From DATLSM01 sp963722965 (GTDB taxonomy: Bacteria; Actinomycetota; Thermoleophilia; Solirubrobacterales; 70-9): a DNA stretch of 64,000 nucleotides. The stretch covers positions 18,949 through 82,948 of the forward strand of contig CAVROX010000010.1 in NCBI GenBank assembly GCA_963722965.1, given 5' to 3'. This document shows, piece by piece, positions 49,808 through 58,180 of this stretch (the first letter of the stretch is position 1; each line of letters starts with the position of its first letter). A program made the translations under genes and the position numbers. The notes beneath the pieces are model-generated. The model saw nothing but the letters and a program-made list of their open reading frames with translations. It had not been told where the DNA came from and did no database searches.

Positions 49808-52423
49808 GTGCCTTCGCGGAGGGATACTAAGATTCCGAAGCGACTCGTGGCAGGACGGAAAGGACCCCTGCAGCACCAGGCCGTTCCGCTGGCGCTCGCC
49901 GCGATCGGGTCGGCGCTGGCCCTCGGATTCACCGCGGCGGCACTCGCCTCCCCTCCCCATCAGCCCCCAACTGCGCGGGCAAGAGCTGCGCTCAAACGCA
50001 AGGGGGCTAGCTATCCGAAGGCGGGGCGGCGTGCCCACCGTTGCACAACCCCAGCGTCTGTGGATAGCCCAAAGTGCAGCGGGACATTGGCCAACAAGCT
50101 TCAAAACATGGTTGAAAGCGACGGGTCGGTCAGCAAGACGGTGGCACTTGAGACATTTGCGGCAGAGATTGCGCCCCTACCGGGGGTCAAGGTGCCGCGT
50201 GGCCCGATCGGATATGTCCCCGACGGAACCGCCGCGATTTACCAGGCGATCGCCTACTGGCCTCAGCTCTCCCACGCCCAGCGTCGGGCGATCTTGAAGG
50301 TGATCGGCAAGCTCGTGCACCCGGCCCGCCGCGGCGACTCCGCCCGTGCCGCGGCTTTGCCTGATGCGAATGGGGCAAATTCGCTCGTCAACCGTTATGC
50401 GCGCGAATACGAGGCGATCTTCGGCAAACCAGACGAGCAGATCAGCCTAACGCGAGCTCCCTTGGTCAGCGACTGGAATCTGGCCGCTGGAAGCTTGATC
50501 CTCAGCGACAACTACCTTCCCCTGCCCCGGAGAACCCCACGACGCTGCGTAATTGTCCTCAACACTATCGGTCCACTCGCCGCCGATGGTAAGCAGGCCG
50601 AGACCGAGCAGGTTCTCGCGCACGAGGTCTTCCACTGCTTTCAGGCGCATTTCGCAGGCACAATTGGCGACTGGGCCGCAGCACTTGCGGACTCCAACTG
50701 GCTGGTGGACGGTGGCGCCAACTACGCCGCCTGTACGTTGGTGCCAAAGCCCGACGACTTTGTCGGACCGTGGGTGACCGGGTATCACGAGAGTCCAGAA
50801 AAGCCCCTGTTTGAGCGCAAATATGACGGCGTGGGCTTCTTTGACCACCTTGCCGACGCACTGGGGATGAACCAGCAATCAACACTGCTGTTGATGCCAC
50901 CAATGATGCTCAGATCCGGTGCCTTGGCAGCCGCAGGAAATGCGCTGGCTGCAAACACGGAAGCCTATCGGGTTGGCGTGAGTCAGGGGCAAGAAAGCGC
51001 CGTCCTCGGTACCTCGGCCTCGACATTTTTCGCGGATCGCACCCTGCTCGGCGCAGGCGGTATGAATGTCTGGTTGGAGGAAGACAGTTGCAGTGATCCG
51101 GATGGTGGCCAGGCAGTACCGGCGAACGTCAATATTTCGACCGGGTCTCAGCAAGTTTCGACGAAGCCACTGGCAAACGGCATGTTTGACCTCACCTCCG
51201 ACGCTGCTAGCAGCGCAAAGGTTTCTGAGCTCCGTGTCCAGGTTACGCACGGATACGTCCGGATTGGTGGCGGCGCCAACAAAGTGAACGATCTCCTCGG
51301 AGCTGATTCGCCGCTCGGGGCGACCAGAACCTACTGCCTGCAGGCGGGCGGCTGCATCTGTCCGAGCGGTACCTCGGCAAGTGCTCCCCCGACCGAAGCC
51401 CAGCTCGAACTTGGCGGCGCACCCCCACCGCACCTGGCGCTCAGCGGGGATCTGGATGGTGGGATGGCGACGATCACCGGCTATCAGCTGAAGTGCGATC
51501 AGCCTGCTTCCTTGACCGTCAACGTGGTCGGTGCGCAGCCTGGATACCCTCAGTTTGTCTTCGAAGTCGAGGGAGCCGAAGAACTACCGAATGGCGAACC
51601 GAAAAGCATCGAACCAGCCGTCTGTCCGCCACACTGTGAATATCACTTCCAGGGTCCGTTCGAAGGCGCGATCAAATCCGTCAGCAACGAACCCGGAGCG
51701 CCGACGGTGAAAGGGGCACCCGAACACCCTGATTACGCGGAATACTTCGCCAAATGGGGCTTCCCATACGACGTGACCAGCATCACGGGTTGCAAACCGG
51801 CCCCGTATAACCCCGGCCAAACGCCTCTGGAATACCCCGAACCAGAACCCCAGCCGGGTGCCCATGGAGTCTCGGTCAACCGTTGGTTCTATCCACTGTC
51901 GAGCTGGCCCTGCCAGATCTCCGTCGGCACACAGCCGGTCACCGTTACTGTCACCCTCCGCTACAATCCCTGGCTGGCGCTGATCGGAGAAGGCAGCGGC
52001 AACCAGCAGCTCTCCCTTGGTCCGCCCGGTGCGTCACTGGAAGAACCCGAGGACATGGCGGAAGGCAGTTTCGCGATGCGCGACGCATTCGGGGGGGCTT
52101 TTGGCAGTCGCGGCTGTGGAGCTTCCTCGCTGATCGGCGCACCCGCCTGCGCTCTGCACCTTGCGGCTGGGCCCGTCACTATCAGCGCTACGGACTCTTC
52201 GCCATCGATTGTCGGCGGATCATATTTCGCGGGCTACGGCGGTGAGTGTGATGGACAGGGCGAACCACCGGTCGACCTCTCTGGGGCGATCCATAACTGC
52301 GAAATCGCGCTTTCATCCGACACGCAGGTGGCGGTGAAATTCAAACCGGCCTGCACTGGAGAACCCTACTGCGAACCGATCAAAACCCTGATACCCAATC
52401 CGCTACCGCCAGGAATCGGATGA
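49808..52423 (+). CDS. Large secreted protein with an HExxH (metallopeptidase-like) centre
   Basis: 871 residues from GTG 49808. A signal sequence (residues about 27-48, VPLALAAIGSALALGFTAAALA) predicts export. The core contains VLAHEVFHCFQAHF (HExxH, residues 272-276) and, 25 residues later, NWLVDGGANYAA. That matches the zinc-peptidase pattern where WLxEG supplies the third ligand, except that Glu is Asp301 here. The second half is beta-rich, Cys- and Pro-rich (for example CLQAGGCICPSG, CPPHCEYHF) and probably folds into extracellular domains. GC content and codon use (more GAA, TTT, AAA) differ from the upstream genes. I know no family covering the full protein. It stands alone. Confidence 0.7.
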   Translation: MPSRRDTKIPKRLVAGRKGPLQHQAVPLALAAIGSALALGFTAAALASPPHQPPTARARAALKRKGASYPKAGRRAHRCTTPASVDSPKCSGTLANKLQNMVESDGSVSKTVALETFAAEIAPLPGVKVPRGPIGYVPDGTAAIYQAIAYWPQLSHAQRRAILKVIGKLVHPARRGDSARAAALPDANGANSLVNRYAREYEAIFGKPDEQISLTRAPLVSDWNLAAGSLILSDNYLPLPRRTPRRCVIVLNTIGPLAADGKQAETEQVLAHEVFHCFQAHFAGTIGDWAAALADSNWLVDGGANYAACTLVPKPDDFVGPWVTGYHESPEKPLFERKYDGVGFFDHLADALGMNQQSTLLLMPPMMLRSGALAAAGNALAANTEAYRVGVSQGQESAVLGTSASTFFADRTLLGAGGMNVWLEEDSCSDPDGGQAVPANVNISTGSQQVSTKPLANGMFDLTSDAASSAKVSELRVQVTHGYVRIGGGANKVNDLLGADSPLGATRTYCLQAGGCICPSGTSASAPPTEAQLELGGAPPPHLALSGDLDGGMATITGYQLKCDQPASLTVNVVGAQPGYPQFVFEVEGAEELPNGEPKSIEPAVCPPHCEYHFQGPFEGAIKSVSNEPGAPTVKGAPEHPDYAEYFAKWGFPYDVTSITGCKPAPYNPGQTPLEYPEPEPQPGAHGVSVNRWFYPLSSWPCQISVGTQPVTVTVTLRYNPWLALIGEGSGNQQLSLGPPGASLEEPEDMAEGSFAMRDAFGGAFGSRGCGASSLIGAPACALHLAAGPVTISATDSSPSIVGGSYFAGYGGECDGQGEPPVDLSGAIHNCEIALSSDTQVAVKFKPACTGEPYCEPIKTLIPNPLPPGIG

Positions 52424-52635
52424 TCCCCCACCACCGGTGGAATTGAAGTTGACCGCGTTTGCTCCCTTCCGGTGGACCAGAGGGCCCTCCCGCTGGCTGT
52501 AGGGTCAACGAGCCGCTGTCAGATGCACGCCGCTCTGGAAAGGGTCTGATTCCGGGGAGGGGTCCGATCGCCGTGGACAATGGACCTTAGTGGACACCAC
52601 TCCAACCCCTCCAGGCCTCTGAAAATCCGTGCTTT

Positions 52636-53013
52636 GTGACCCTTGCAGCGCCGCCGAGCGCCCTGCGAGAGCGGCTCAGGCCAGGCAAATTGCCGCGTGC
52701 GAAGACACGGCGCAAGCCGTCGGGGCCAAGCATCCTCGCCACGGACGGATCATCGACGCCATCACCCAGGTGCTCAACGACCATTGCGAGCCTATGCATG
52801 CACGCGACGCGCATGCGGCGGTGGAGGCACTCTTGGGCGAGCCGGTCCGATGGACCTCAATCAAGGCCACGTTTCGCTGGAAACCTCGACGGCCCCGCGC
52901 CCAGATTCGTGAGGGTGGCTCGCGGTTGCTACGGCCTCCCTCCTCCTCCCGGCCCAGACTCGATCGAGGCGCGACCGTCGACGCGTCCTGATCGGGCCCC
53001 AAAGTCCACTTGA
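52636..53013 (+). pseudogene. Frameshifted winged-helix (HARE-like) fragment
   Basis: In one frame the region reads HGRIIDAITQVLNDHCEPMHARDAHAAVEALLGEPVRWTSIKATF; in another it continues AGNLDGPAPRFVRVARGCYGL. Joined, they form a compact domain whose pattern (helix, hydrophobic PM..R turn, helix, SxK recognition helix, then a basic wing ending RGxYxL) fits a HARE-type winged helix. An upstream Arg-rich stretch (RPGKLPRAKTRRKPSG) is in the first frame again, so two shifts are needed. It may be an intact small DNA-binding gene with errors or a remnant. Surrounding sequence gave no further coding evidence. Confidence 0.45.
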
Positions 53014-53233
53014 GGCGGCCAGCCCACGCAAGGACCGACGCAACGCCCCAAGCGGGCGTGAGTCGCGGGGCCAACCCGACGATCGCTCTTCGTCCTAGGC
53101 GGGCATCTCCTAGGCGGACATCTCGGCAGTCGGGGCTCGGGCGCTCGCCTACCGCGCGAAGTGGCAGCAAAATCCCCGGCTTCAGGAAGGCCGGAGAAAT
53201 GGATCTTCGAGGTGTCCGCCGCTCCTGACCTTG

Positions 53234-53683
53234 CTAGGCGGTGACAGGTTTTGCGGGGGTGAGCCCGTGGCGGCGCATCACCTCGCCGGCCTTGGCGGGA
53301 TCTGGGGGACCGCCCTGGGCGGCAGCGATGATCGCGGCCATCTCCTCGAAATAAGCTGGTCCGAACACACCGGGGCTGGCGATCGCGAGGAACTTCGCGT
53401 CAGCGGGTCCGTGGTTATCGAAGCCGTGGACCTGGCCACGCCGTATGCACATGCACCCGCCAGGTCCTATCTCGTACGCCTCGCCGTCAACGGTGAAGGT
53501 CGTGACGCCCTCCAGCCCGTAGACGGTCTCCTCGAAGCCGGCGTGGCTGTGAGGCAGGGGCATCTTGGCATCGGCTGGGACGTCGCACTCGAACACCGTG
53601 GCGCTGCCGCCGGAGTCCTCGGCCTCGACGAGAAAGCGGATCGCAAATGCTCCGATGCGAATGGGCGGTCTGGTTGAGTTCAT
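53234..53683 (-). CDS. Cupin-domain protein (quercetinase-like)
   Basis: 149 residues. A full cupin with metal ligands in PLPHSHAGFEETVYGLEG (two His and a Glu) and QVHGFDNHG (fourth His), preceded by a short N-terminal strand and followed by a C-terminal helix with Pro-rich tail (GGPPDPAKAGEVMRRHGL). That C-terminal extension resembles cupins annotated as quercetin dioxygenase-like. The substrate is unknown. The gene is isolated, read leftward, with gene-poor flanks on both sides. Confidence 0.78.
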   Translation of the reverse strand: MNSTRPPIRIGAFAIRFLVEAEDSGGSATVFECDVPADAKMPLPHSHAGFEETVYGLEGVTTFTVDGEAYEIGPGGCMCIRRGQVHGFDNHGPADAKFLAIASPGVFGPAYFEEMAAIIAAAQGGPPDPAKAGEVMRRHGLTPAKPVTA

Positions 53684-54269
53684 CTGAGCCTCCTGGGCAA
53701 TGTCGCGCCCGGTAGATAAAGCAATTTGATCACGATACGCATCGATGCGATCTTGTCACGCCACTGAGGAGGAACAGCACCTCGGATTGAGCAGGATCGC
53801 GCTCCTGCCTTACGGAGGCTGCAACCGTAGGCGCCAGTCAACTATTCCTCTCCTAATGGACGATTTGGGGCAGTCCCACGCGGCGGCTCGCTCTTGCTCG
53901 CTCGGTCCGGGGATTGCGTGCGTCTGCTCCGCCGCTCCCGGCGCACTCGGAATTCGTCCGCAGCGAGCGTCAGCGAGGACTAAGTTCGGACGCTTGCTCA
54001 GCCGCGAGAGCGGGCGCGATGCGCCTCCCCTCCTCTTTGGCGAAGACCGGGGAAGTGGCAGGGCTTGGACGGGAGCCCCGCTTTCTTCCGGAGAGGCTCT
54101 GCGCGGTTCGCGATGAACCGGGTGTCCCGGCTGTCGCCCCGGTCCCGGGAATATTTCCGGGCGGGCGCTACGAGACGCGACGCGCTTCGTGGGACTCGAA
54201 AACCATCTGCTTGCAGGCTCTCGGTCGGCCAGGGGCCGTCCCCGTTCGTCGTCCCGGTCGCGGTTCCGG
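53684..54269. other. Gene-poor interval between the cupin and the MTHFR-like gene
   Basis: Nearly 590 bases with several overlapping open frames on both strands, none with a recognisable domain; they look like random GC-rich frames. The first 60 bases beside the cupin start are A/T-richer (around 53715-53750) and could hold its promoter. A minus-strand stretch near 54190 (TTCGAGTCCCAC) resembles a tRNA T-loop but does not fold. Confidence 0.4.
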
Positions 54270-55103
54270 TTACGGACCGGTCCCTGCAGGGCGCTGGGCG
54301 CTGACACCCCGCGCGAGGCGGAACTCCGCGGCGACCTCGCGTGTAGCCGCCTCGCCTCCGAGCGGAAATACGTGAAGCGCATCTACGCGCGAGATACTGG
54401 CAAGGCCCGCCGCCAGTTCGCCCGCTAGGTCGATGCCGCCGCCGCGACTGATCTGCGCCACGGCTCGCTGAGGAATCGCGACCCCTGGTAGCGCGCAAGC
54501 GCGCTCTGCCATGTGCGCGCTGCGGAGCAGCGCGACGCTTGCGTAGAACCGCACGCCCGCGAGGGTGTCCTCGGCGGCCGAGAGGAACGCTTCGAGGCGC
54601 CTGAGGTCGAAGATCATCTGTGACTGCACGAAGGTTGCTCCAGCGGCGATCTTGCGCCGCAGGAGCCGCAACTCCCGGTCGACGTCCTCGGCGAAGGGAT
54701 TGACGACCGCCCCGACCGCCAGCGGGTGCGGGGCGCTCCATGCCGACGCGCTCGCAATGAGCTGCGTGGCGGTCATGTCGGCCACATGTTCGATGCCAGG
54801 CACCGGATCGCCCTGCATGCAGAGGACAGCCTCAGCGCCGAGCGCCGCCGAGCCTACGACCTGGGACTGCAGGGCAAGCCGGTTGCGATCGCGGCAGGAA
54901 ACGTGGACGATTGTCCCCACGCCCTGCTCCCGCGCGAGGGCTACCGCAGCCAGCGGCGACATCCGCGGCTGGCCAGCGTGATTGTCGGTCAACCCGACGG
55001 CGTCGACGGTGTCGGCCAGAACAGCGATCCGGTCGCTGACGCGCGCGCCATCGGCCTGGGTCGGCAGCGAGATCTCCGCGGACGTCAGGGCGGTCAGCGA
55101 CAT
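54270..55103 (-). CDS. Methylenetetrahydrofolate reductase-like protein
   Basis: 277 residues from ATG 55103. The protein keeps the MetF TIM-barrel core: the short N-terminal SAEISLPTQADG strand, VDAVGLTDNHAGQPRMSPLAAVALA, VHVSCRDRNRLALQSQVVGSAALGAEAVLCMQGDP, VNPFAEDVDRELRLLRRKIAAGATFVQSQMIFD and a C-terminal IPQRAVAQISRGG region. RDRN-ALQS and the GDP turn are the folate/FAD landmarks of the family. It lacks the usual longer N-terminal FEFFPP segment and is closer to the compact MTHFR forms of C1-metabolising bacteria. The outer group II intron ends about 165 bases upstream on the same strand. Confidence 0.82.
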   Translation of the reverse strand: MSLTALTSAEISLPTQADGARVSDRIAVLADTVDAVGLTDNHAGQPRMSPLAAVALAREQGVGTIVHVSCRDRNRLALQSQVVGSAALGAEAVLCMQGDPVPGIEHVADMTATQLIASASAWSAPHPLAVGAVVNPFAEDVDRELRLLRRKIAAGATFVQSQMIFDLRRLEAFLSAAEDTLAGVRFYASVALLRSAHMAERACALPGVAIPQRAVAQISRGGGIDLAGELAAGLASISRVDALHVFPLGGEAATREVAAEFRLARGVSAQRPAGTGP

Positions 55104-55347
55104 GACCGCTGAGCCTAGCCCGTCGGTCCGTCAGGCCGACCCATACCTTGTTAGAGGATCGGCTATCAGGACCACTCGCTTTGCCCGGCAGGGCGCGCAT
55201 CGTTACCCCGGTCGATAGCTTCCGCACTTCGCGCGGAAAGCAGGCGCCGCCCGCGTAGCCAGCGAGGCGGTAGGGTCGGCGGGAGGCGCCTGGTCCGTGC
55301 GGCCCGTGCTGGCCCGACTGGTTCCGGTTTCCTCCCGCCGCCACTTC

Positions 55348-55380
55348 GAACCGTGCATGCGGTTCTCCCGCACACGGCTC
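55348..55380 (-). ncRNA. Group II intron domain V (outer intron)
   Basis: A 33-nt hairpin beginning GAGCCGTGTGCGG and ending ACGGTTC: an 8-bp lower stem with a G-U wobble, a two-base bulge, and an upper stem closed by a GAGAA loop. It contains the catalytic AGC triad near its start. The RT stop codon TGA (55381-55379) overlaps its first bases, as in the nested intron. Confidence 0.85.
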
Positions 55381-56735
55381 ACCGACGTCCTTCACCGCCG
55401 GCATTCGGCTTGCCCCGCTGACGCCAGTCCCGGAAGGGGCTGGGGGTGACGACGGTCCGTCGAGGTTGACCAGTCCCATGCGGTTCGGTGACACGAAGGC
55501 CACGACGGTCATGCCGTAGCCCGTTTCCGCTTGTGGCGCTTGGCCACGAACCGAGCGAGTCGCCTGAGCGCATAGGTGGTGATCCGGGTGAAGTGACAGG
55601 CGGCTATTTCCGTAGCGGAAATAGTCCGCCCAGCCGCGCAGGAACCGGTTGAGATCCTGCACGATCACTTCGACCGGGTCGCGGAGCCGCTTGCGAGTCC
55701 GTGATCTCACGGATCCGGTCGCGGGCGTCGTTGCATCGCCTGTCGTGAGGGCCAGCGGGCGAGGAACCTGAGATGGCGATAGCCGGGCGTGTCGCCGCGC
55801 ACCCGGCGGTGATGGAAGCCGAGGAAATCCAGGCCCTCGCCTCCCTCTCGCAGGTGCACGATCCGGGTCTTGGCCGCCTTGAGCTGAGGCCCATCTCGGC
55901 CAGGATCGCACCGCAGCGCCCCAAGGGCGCCTCGGCCTCCCGCTTGGTGTGGCACACACCACCAGGTCGTCCGCGTAGCGAACCAGTACCCCTGTCCCGC
56001 GCTCCGCCCACTGCCGGTCAAGCCGGTGCAGATAGACGTTGCAAGGACGGGCGAGATAACCCCGCCCTGCGGAGTCCCGGCGTCGCGGCGTGGACCGCCC
56101 CATCCTGCATCACCCCCGCGCGCAACATCGCGCGCAAGAGCTTCAGGAGGTGGCGGTCCGAGACCCGCTCCTCGATCGCCGACATCAACCCGCGAGTGCG
56201 GGATCGCCTCAAAACAGTTGGCGATATCCGACTCCACAACCCACCGCCTGCCCCTCCAGGACTCATCGATCAGTACCTGGAGCGCGTCGTGCGCCGATCG
56301 CCTGGGCCGAAACCCGAACGAGCACGCGCAGGAAGTCAGCCTCGAAGATCGGCTCAATGACGATCTTCGCTGGCCGCCTGCACGATGCGGTCGCGGACAG
56401 CGGGAATCGAGAGCGGCCGAAACTCCTCGCGCCCGGGCTTCGGGATGAACACCCGGCGTGCGGGAAGCGGACGCCAGCGCCCCGTCCTTCAGATCCGCGG
56501 CCAGCTCGTCGAGCAGCCGGGAGACCCCGTACTGCTCGACATCAGCGATGGTCTGTTGGTCGATGCCGGCCGCGCCGTGATTGGCGCGCACCAGCTCCCA
56601 CGCCCGCTCCAAGACGTCCCTGCGGTAGACCTTGTCATAGAGCGCGTGGAACCTTCGTCCGGGATCGGCCTTGGCCGCCCGGTAAAGCGTTCGCTGCAGT
56701 TCTCGGACCTTGTCCTGCTTGGTGGTCCTAGCCAT
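55379..56735 (-). pseudogene. ltrA: Group II intron reverse transcriptase/maturase B, frameshifted
   Basis: The intron-encoded protein of the outer element. It begins at ATG 56735 (or GTG 56744) with KQDKVRELQRTLYRAAKADPG and FHALYDKVYRRDVLERAWELVRANHGAAGID. The RT core follows in several frames: FGFRPRRSAHDALQVLIDE, VVESDIANCFEAIPHS, VYLHRLDRQWAERGTG and the catalytic RYADDLVVCA. The maturase domain reads LNRFLRGWADYFRYGNS and YGMTVVAFVSPNRMGLVNLDG, ending KPNAGGEGRR at a TGA that overlaps domain V. At least five shifts lie between 56560 and 55540. Whether these are decay or sequence error is undecided; the neighbouring RT A is intact. Confidence 0.85.
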
Positions 56736-56887
56736 ATCTGGCACTCACCGGCCCTTCCCTGTGCGTGACGCATGAACGAAGCAGCGGCCCTTCCCTCACC
56801 GCGGGTTTTGTTGTCCCGCTCGGCTCAAGCGGTGTCGGGTCGGGGGAGGCCGCGGACCTGGGGTCCGCTACCTCCGCCCGCCCTACC

Positions 56888-56920
56888 GAACCGCTCGTGC
56901 GGTTCTCCCGCAAGCGGCTC
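56888..56920 (-). ncRNA. Group II intron domain V (inner intron)
   Basis: A 33-nt hairpin from GAGCCGCTTGCGG to GAGCGGTTC, with 8-bp lower stem, two-base bulge, and GAGAA-capped upper stem. The same layout as the outer copy but different bases in the stem, with compensating changes (CGCT/AGCG against CGTG/CACG), showing two distinct introns and not a duplication. Confidence 0.87.
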
Positions 56921-58180
56921 TCACCGGGCATAGCCCCTCCGGCGGTAGTAGTCCTCCATGCTCGGAATCAACTGCAGGAGGTTGACCAGGCCCAGCTCCC
57001 CGTAGAGCCGCCGCTCCGGCAGGTGACGCCAACCGGCGTTCCGCCAGCGCTTGTGTTGGTGGCTCCAGACGCGCATCACAATCCAGCGGTTGAGGCGATT
57101 GAACTGCCGGCGCACGTGGGCGCGCCGGTAGTAGTTGCCCCAGCCGCGGATGATCGGGTTGAGCTCGTCCAGCACCCCTTCGAGGTCTTTGGGGTTGCGC
57201 CGGTTTGTGGCCGCGCGCACCTTGTCCTTGAAGCGGCGGACCGAGCGGTCGGTTGGGATCGCGTAAAGGCTCGGACCTCCGGCCTTGTGGCTAAGTCCCT
57301 TCCCACGCACGATCCGATAGCCCAGGAACTCAAAGCCCCGGGCTACGTGGACGATCCGCGTCTTTTCGGTGTTGAGCCGGAGACCCAACTCGTCCTCCAG
57401 CACTGCGCGGGCGCTCGCCAGCGCCCGCTTCGCTTCCGTCTGGGAGCGGCAGACGATCACCCAATCGTCGGCGTACCTCGTCAGCGCAACTCCCGCCTGC
57501 GCCATCCTCTCATCGAAGACGTGCAGGTAGATGTTGCTGAGCAGGGGCGAAGCCACCCCGCCCTGAGGTGTGCCAGCGACCGCGCTCTCATAGGTGCCGT
57601 CCCGCAGCGCTCCGGCCGTGAGCATTGATCGAATCAAGCTCAACACCTTGCCGTCGGCCACCCGGTCTGCAACCCGGTCGATCAGCAACTCGTGCGAGAG
57701 CGTGCCGAAGAAGTCGGCCAAGTCGGCGTCCACGATCCACTCCGCCTGCCCCAGCTGCCGCCAGATGCGCCGCATCGCCATATGGGCCGAGCGGCCCGGG
57801 CGGTAGCCGAAGCTCTCCTCCCGGAACGTCGGCTCAAAGATCGGCTGGAGCACCTGGACCAGAGCCTGCTGGCAGACCCGATCAATCACGGTGGGTATGC
57901 CGAGCGGGCGCTTCTTGTCGGTCCCGGGCTTGTCGATCTCGACCCGTTTAACGGGCCGTGGCCGGTAGCGGGCTTCCTTGAGCTGCCGGTGCAGGACGTC
58001 GAGGTAGCGCTCCCGGTCCTCTTCGAACCGGGCGATGGTCATGCCATCGACGCCGCCTGCGCCTCTGTTCTCCTTCACACGCTCCCACGCTCGCCGCAGA
58101 TTTCGCGGGTCATAGATCCGACCGATCAGCGAGTGCGCCTTCTGCGCCCGCATGGGTTCTCTTGCTACCTGGCTCGCCAT
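56921..58180 (-). CDS. ltrA: Group II intron reverse transcriptase/maturase A (intact)
   Basis: 419 residues from ATG 58180 (an alternative ATG lies at 58153; the open frame reaches 58282). RT domains in order: RAWERVKENRGAGGVDGMTI (RT0/1), RPLGIPTVIDRVCQQALVQVLQPIFEPTF (RT2), FGYRPGRSAHMAMR, DADLADFFGTLSHELL (RT3), GTPQGGVASPLLSNIYLHVFD (RT4) and TRYADDWVIVC (RT5, catalytic YADD). The maturase X domain has LNPIIRGWGNYYRRAHVRRQFNRL. There is no HNH endonuclease at the C-terminus, as in class C/D introns. The stop overlaps domain V. Confidence 0.95.
   Translation of the reverse strand: MASQVAREPMRAQKAHSLIGRIYDPRNLRRAWERVKENRGAGGVDGMTIARFEEDRERYLDVLHRQLKEARYRPRPVKRVEIDKPGTDKKRPLGIPTVIDRVCQQALVQVLQPIFEPTFREESFGYRPGRSAHMAMRRIWRQLGQAEWIVDADLADFFGTLSHELLIDRVADRVADGKVLSLIRSMLTAGALRDGTYESAVAGTPQGGVASPLLSNIYLHVFDERMAQAGVALTRYADDWVIVCRSQTEAKRALASARAVLEDELGLRLNTEKTRIVHVARGFEFLGYRIVRGKGLSHKAGGPSLYAIPTDRSVRRFKDKVRAATNRRNPKDLEGVLDELNPIIRGWGNYYRRAHVRRQFNRLNRWIVMRVWSHQHKRWRNAGWRHLPERRLYGELGLVNLLQLIPSMEDYYRRRGYAR

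Noticed and set aside
54180..54210. Second T-loop-like stretch (TTCGAGTCCCAC, minus strand)
   Set aside because: The 5-prime half of the T stem does not pair with CCCAC and no other tRNA arms are present.
53810..54741. Open frames of 150-250 residues between the cupin and the MTHFR-like gene
   Set aside because: Arg/Ser/Pro/Gly-rich without hydrophobic core or motifs; they overlap one another on both strands and overlap the real MTHFR-like gene.
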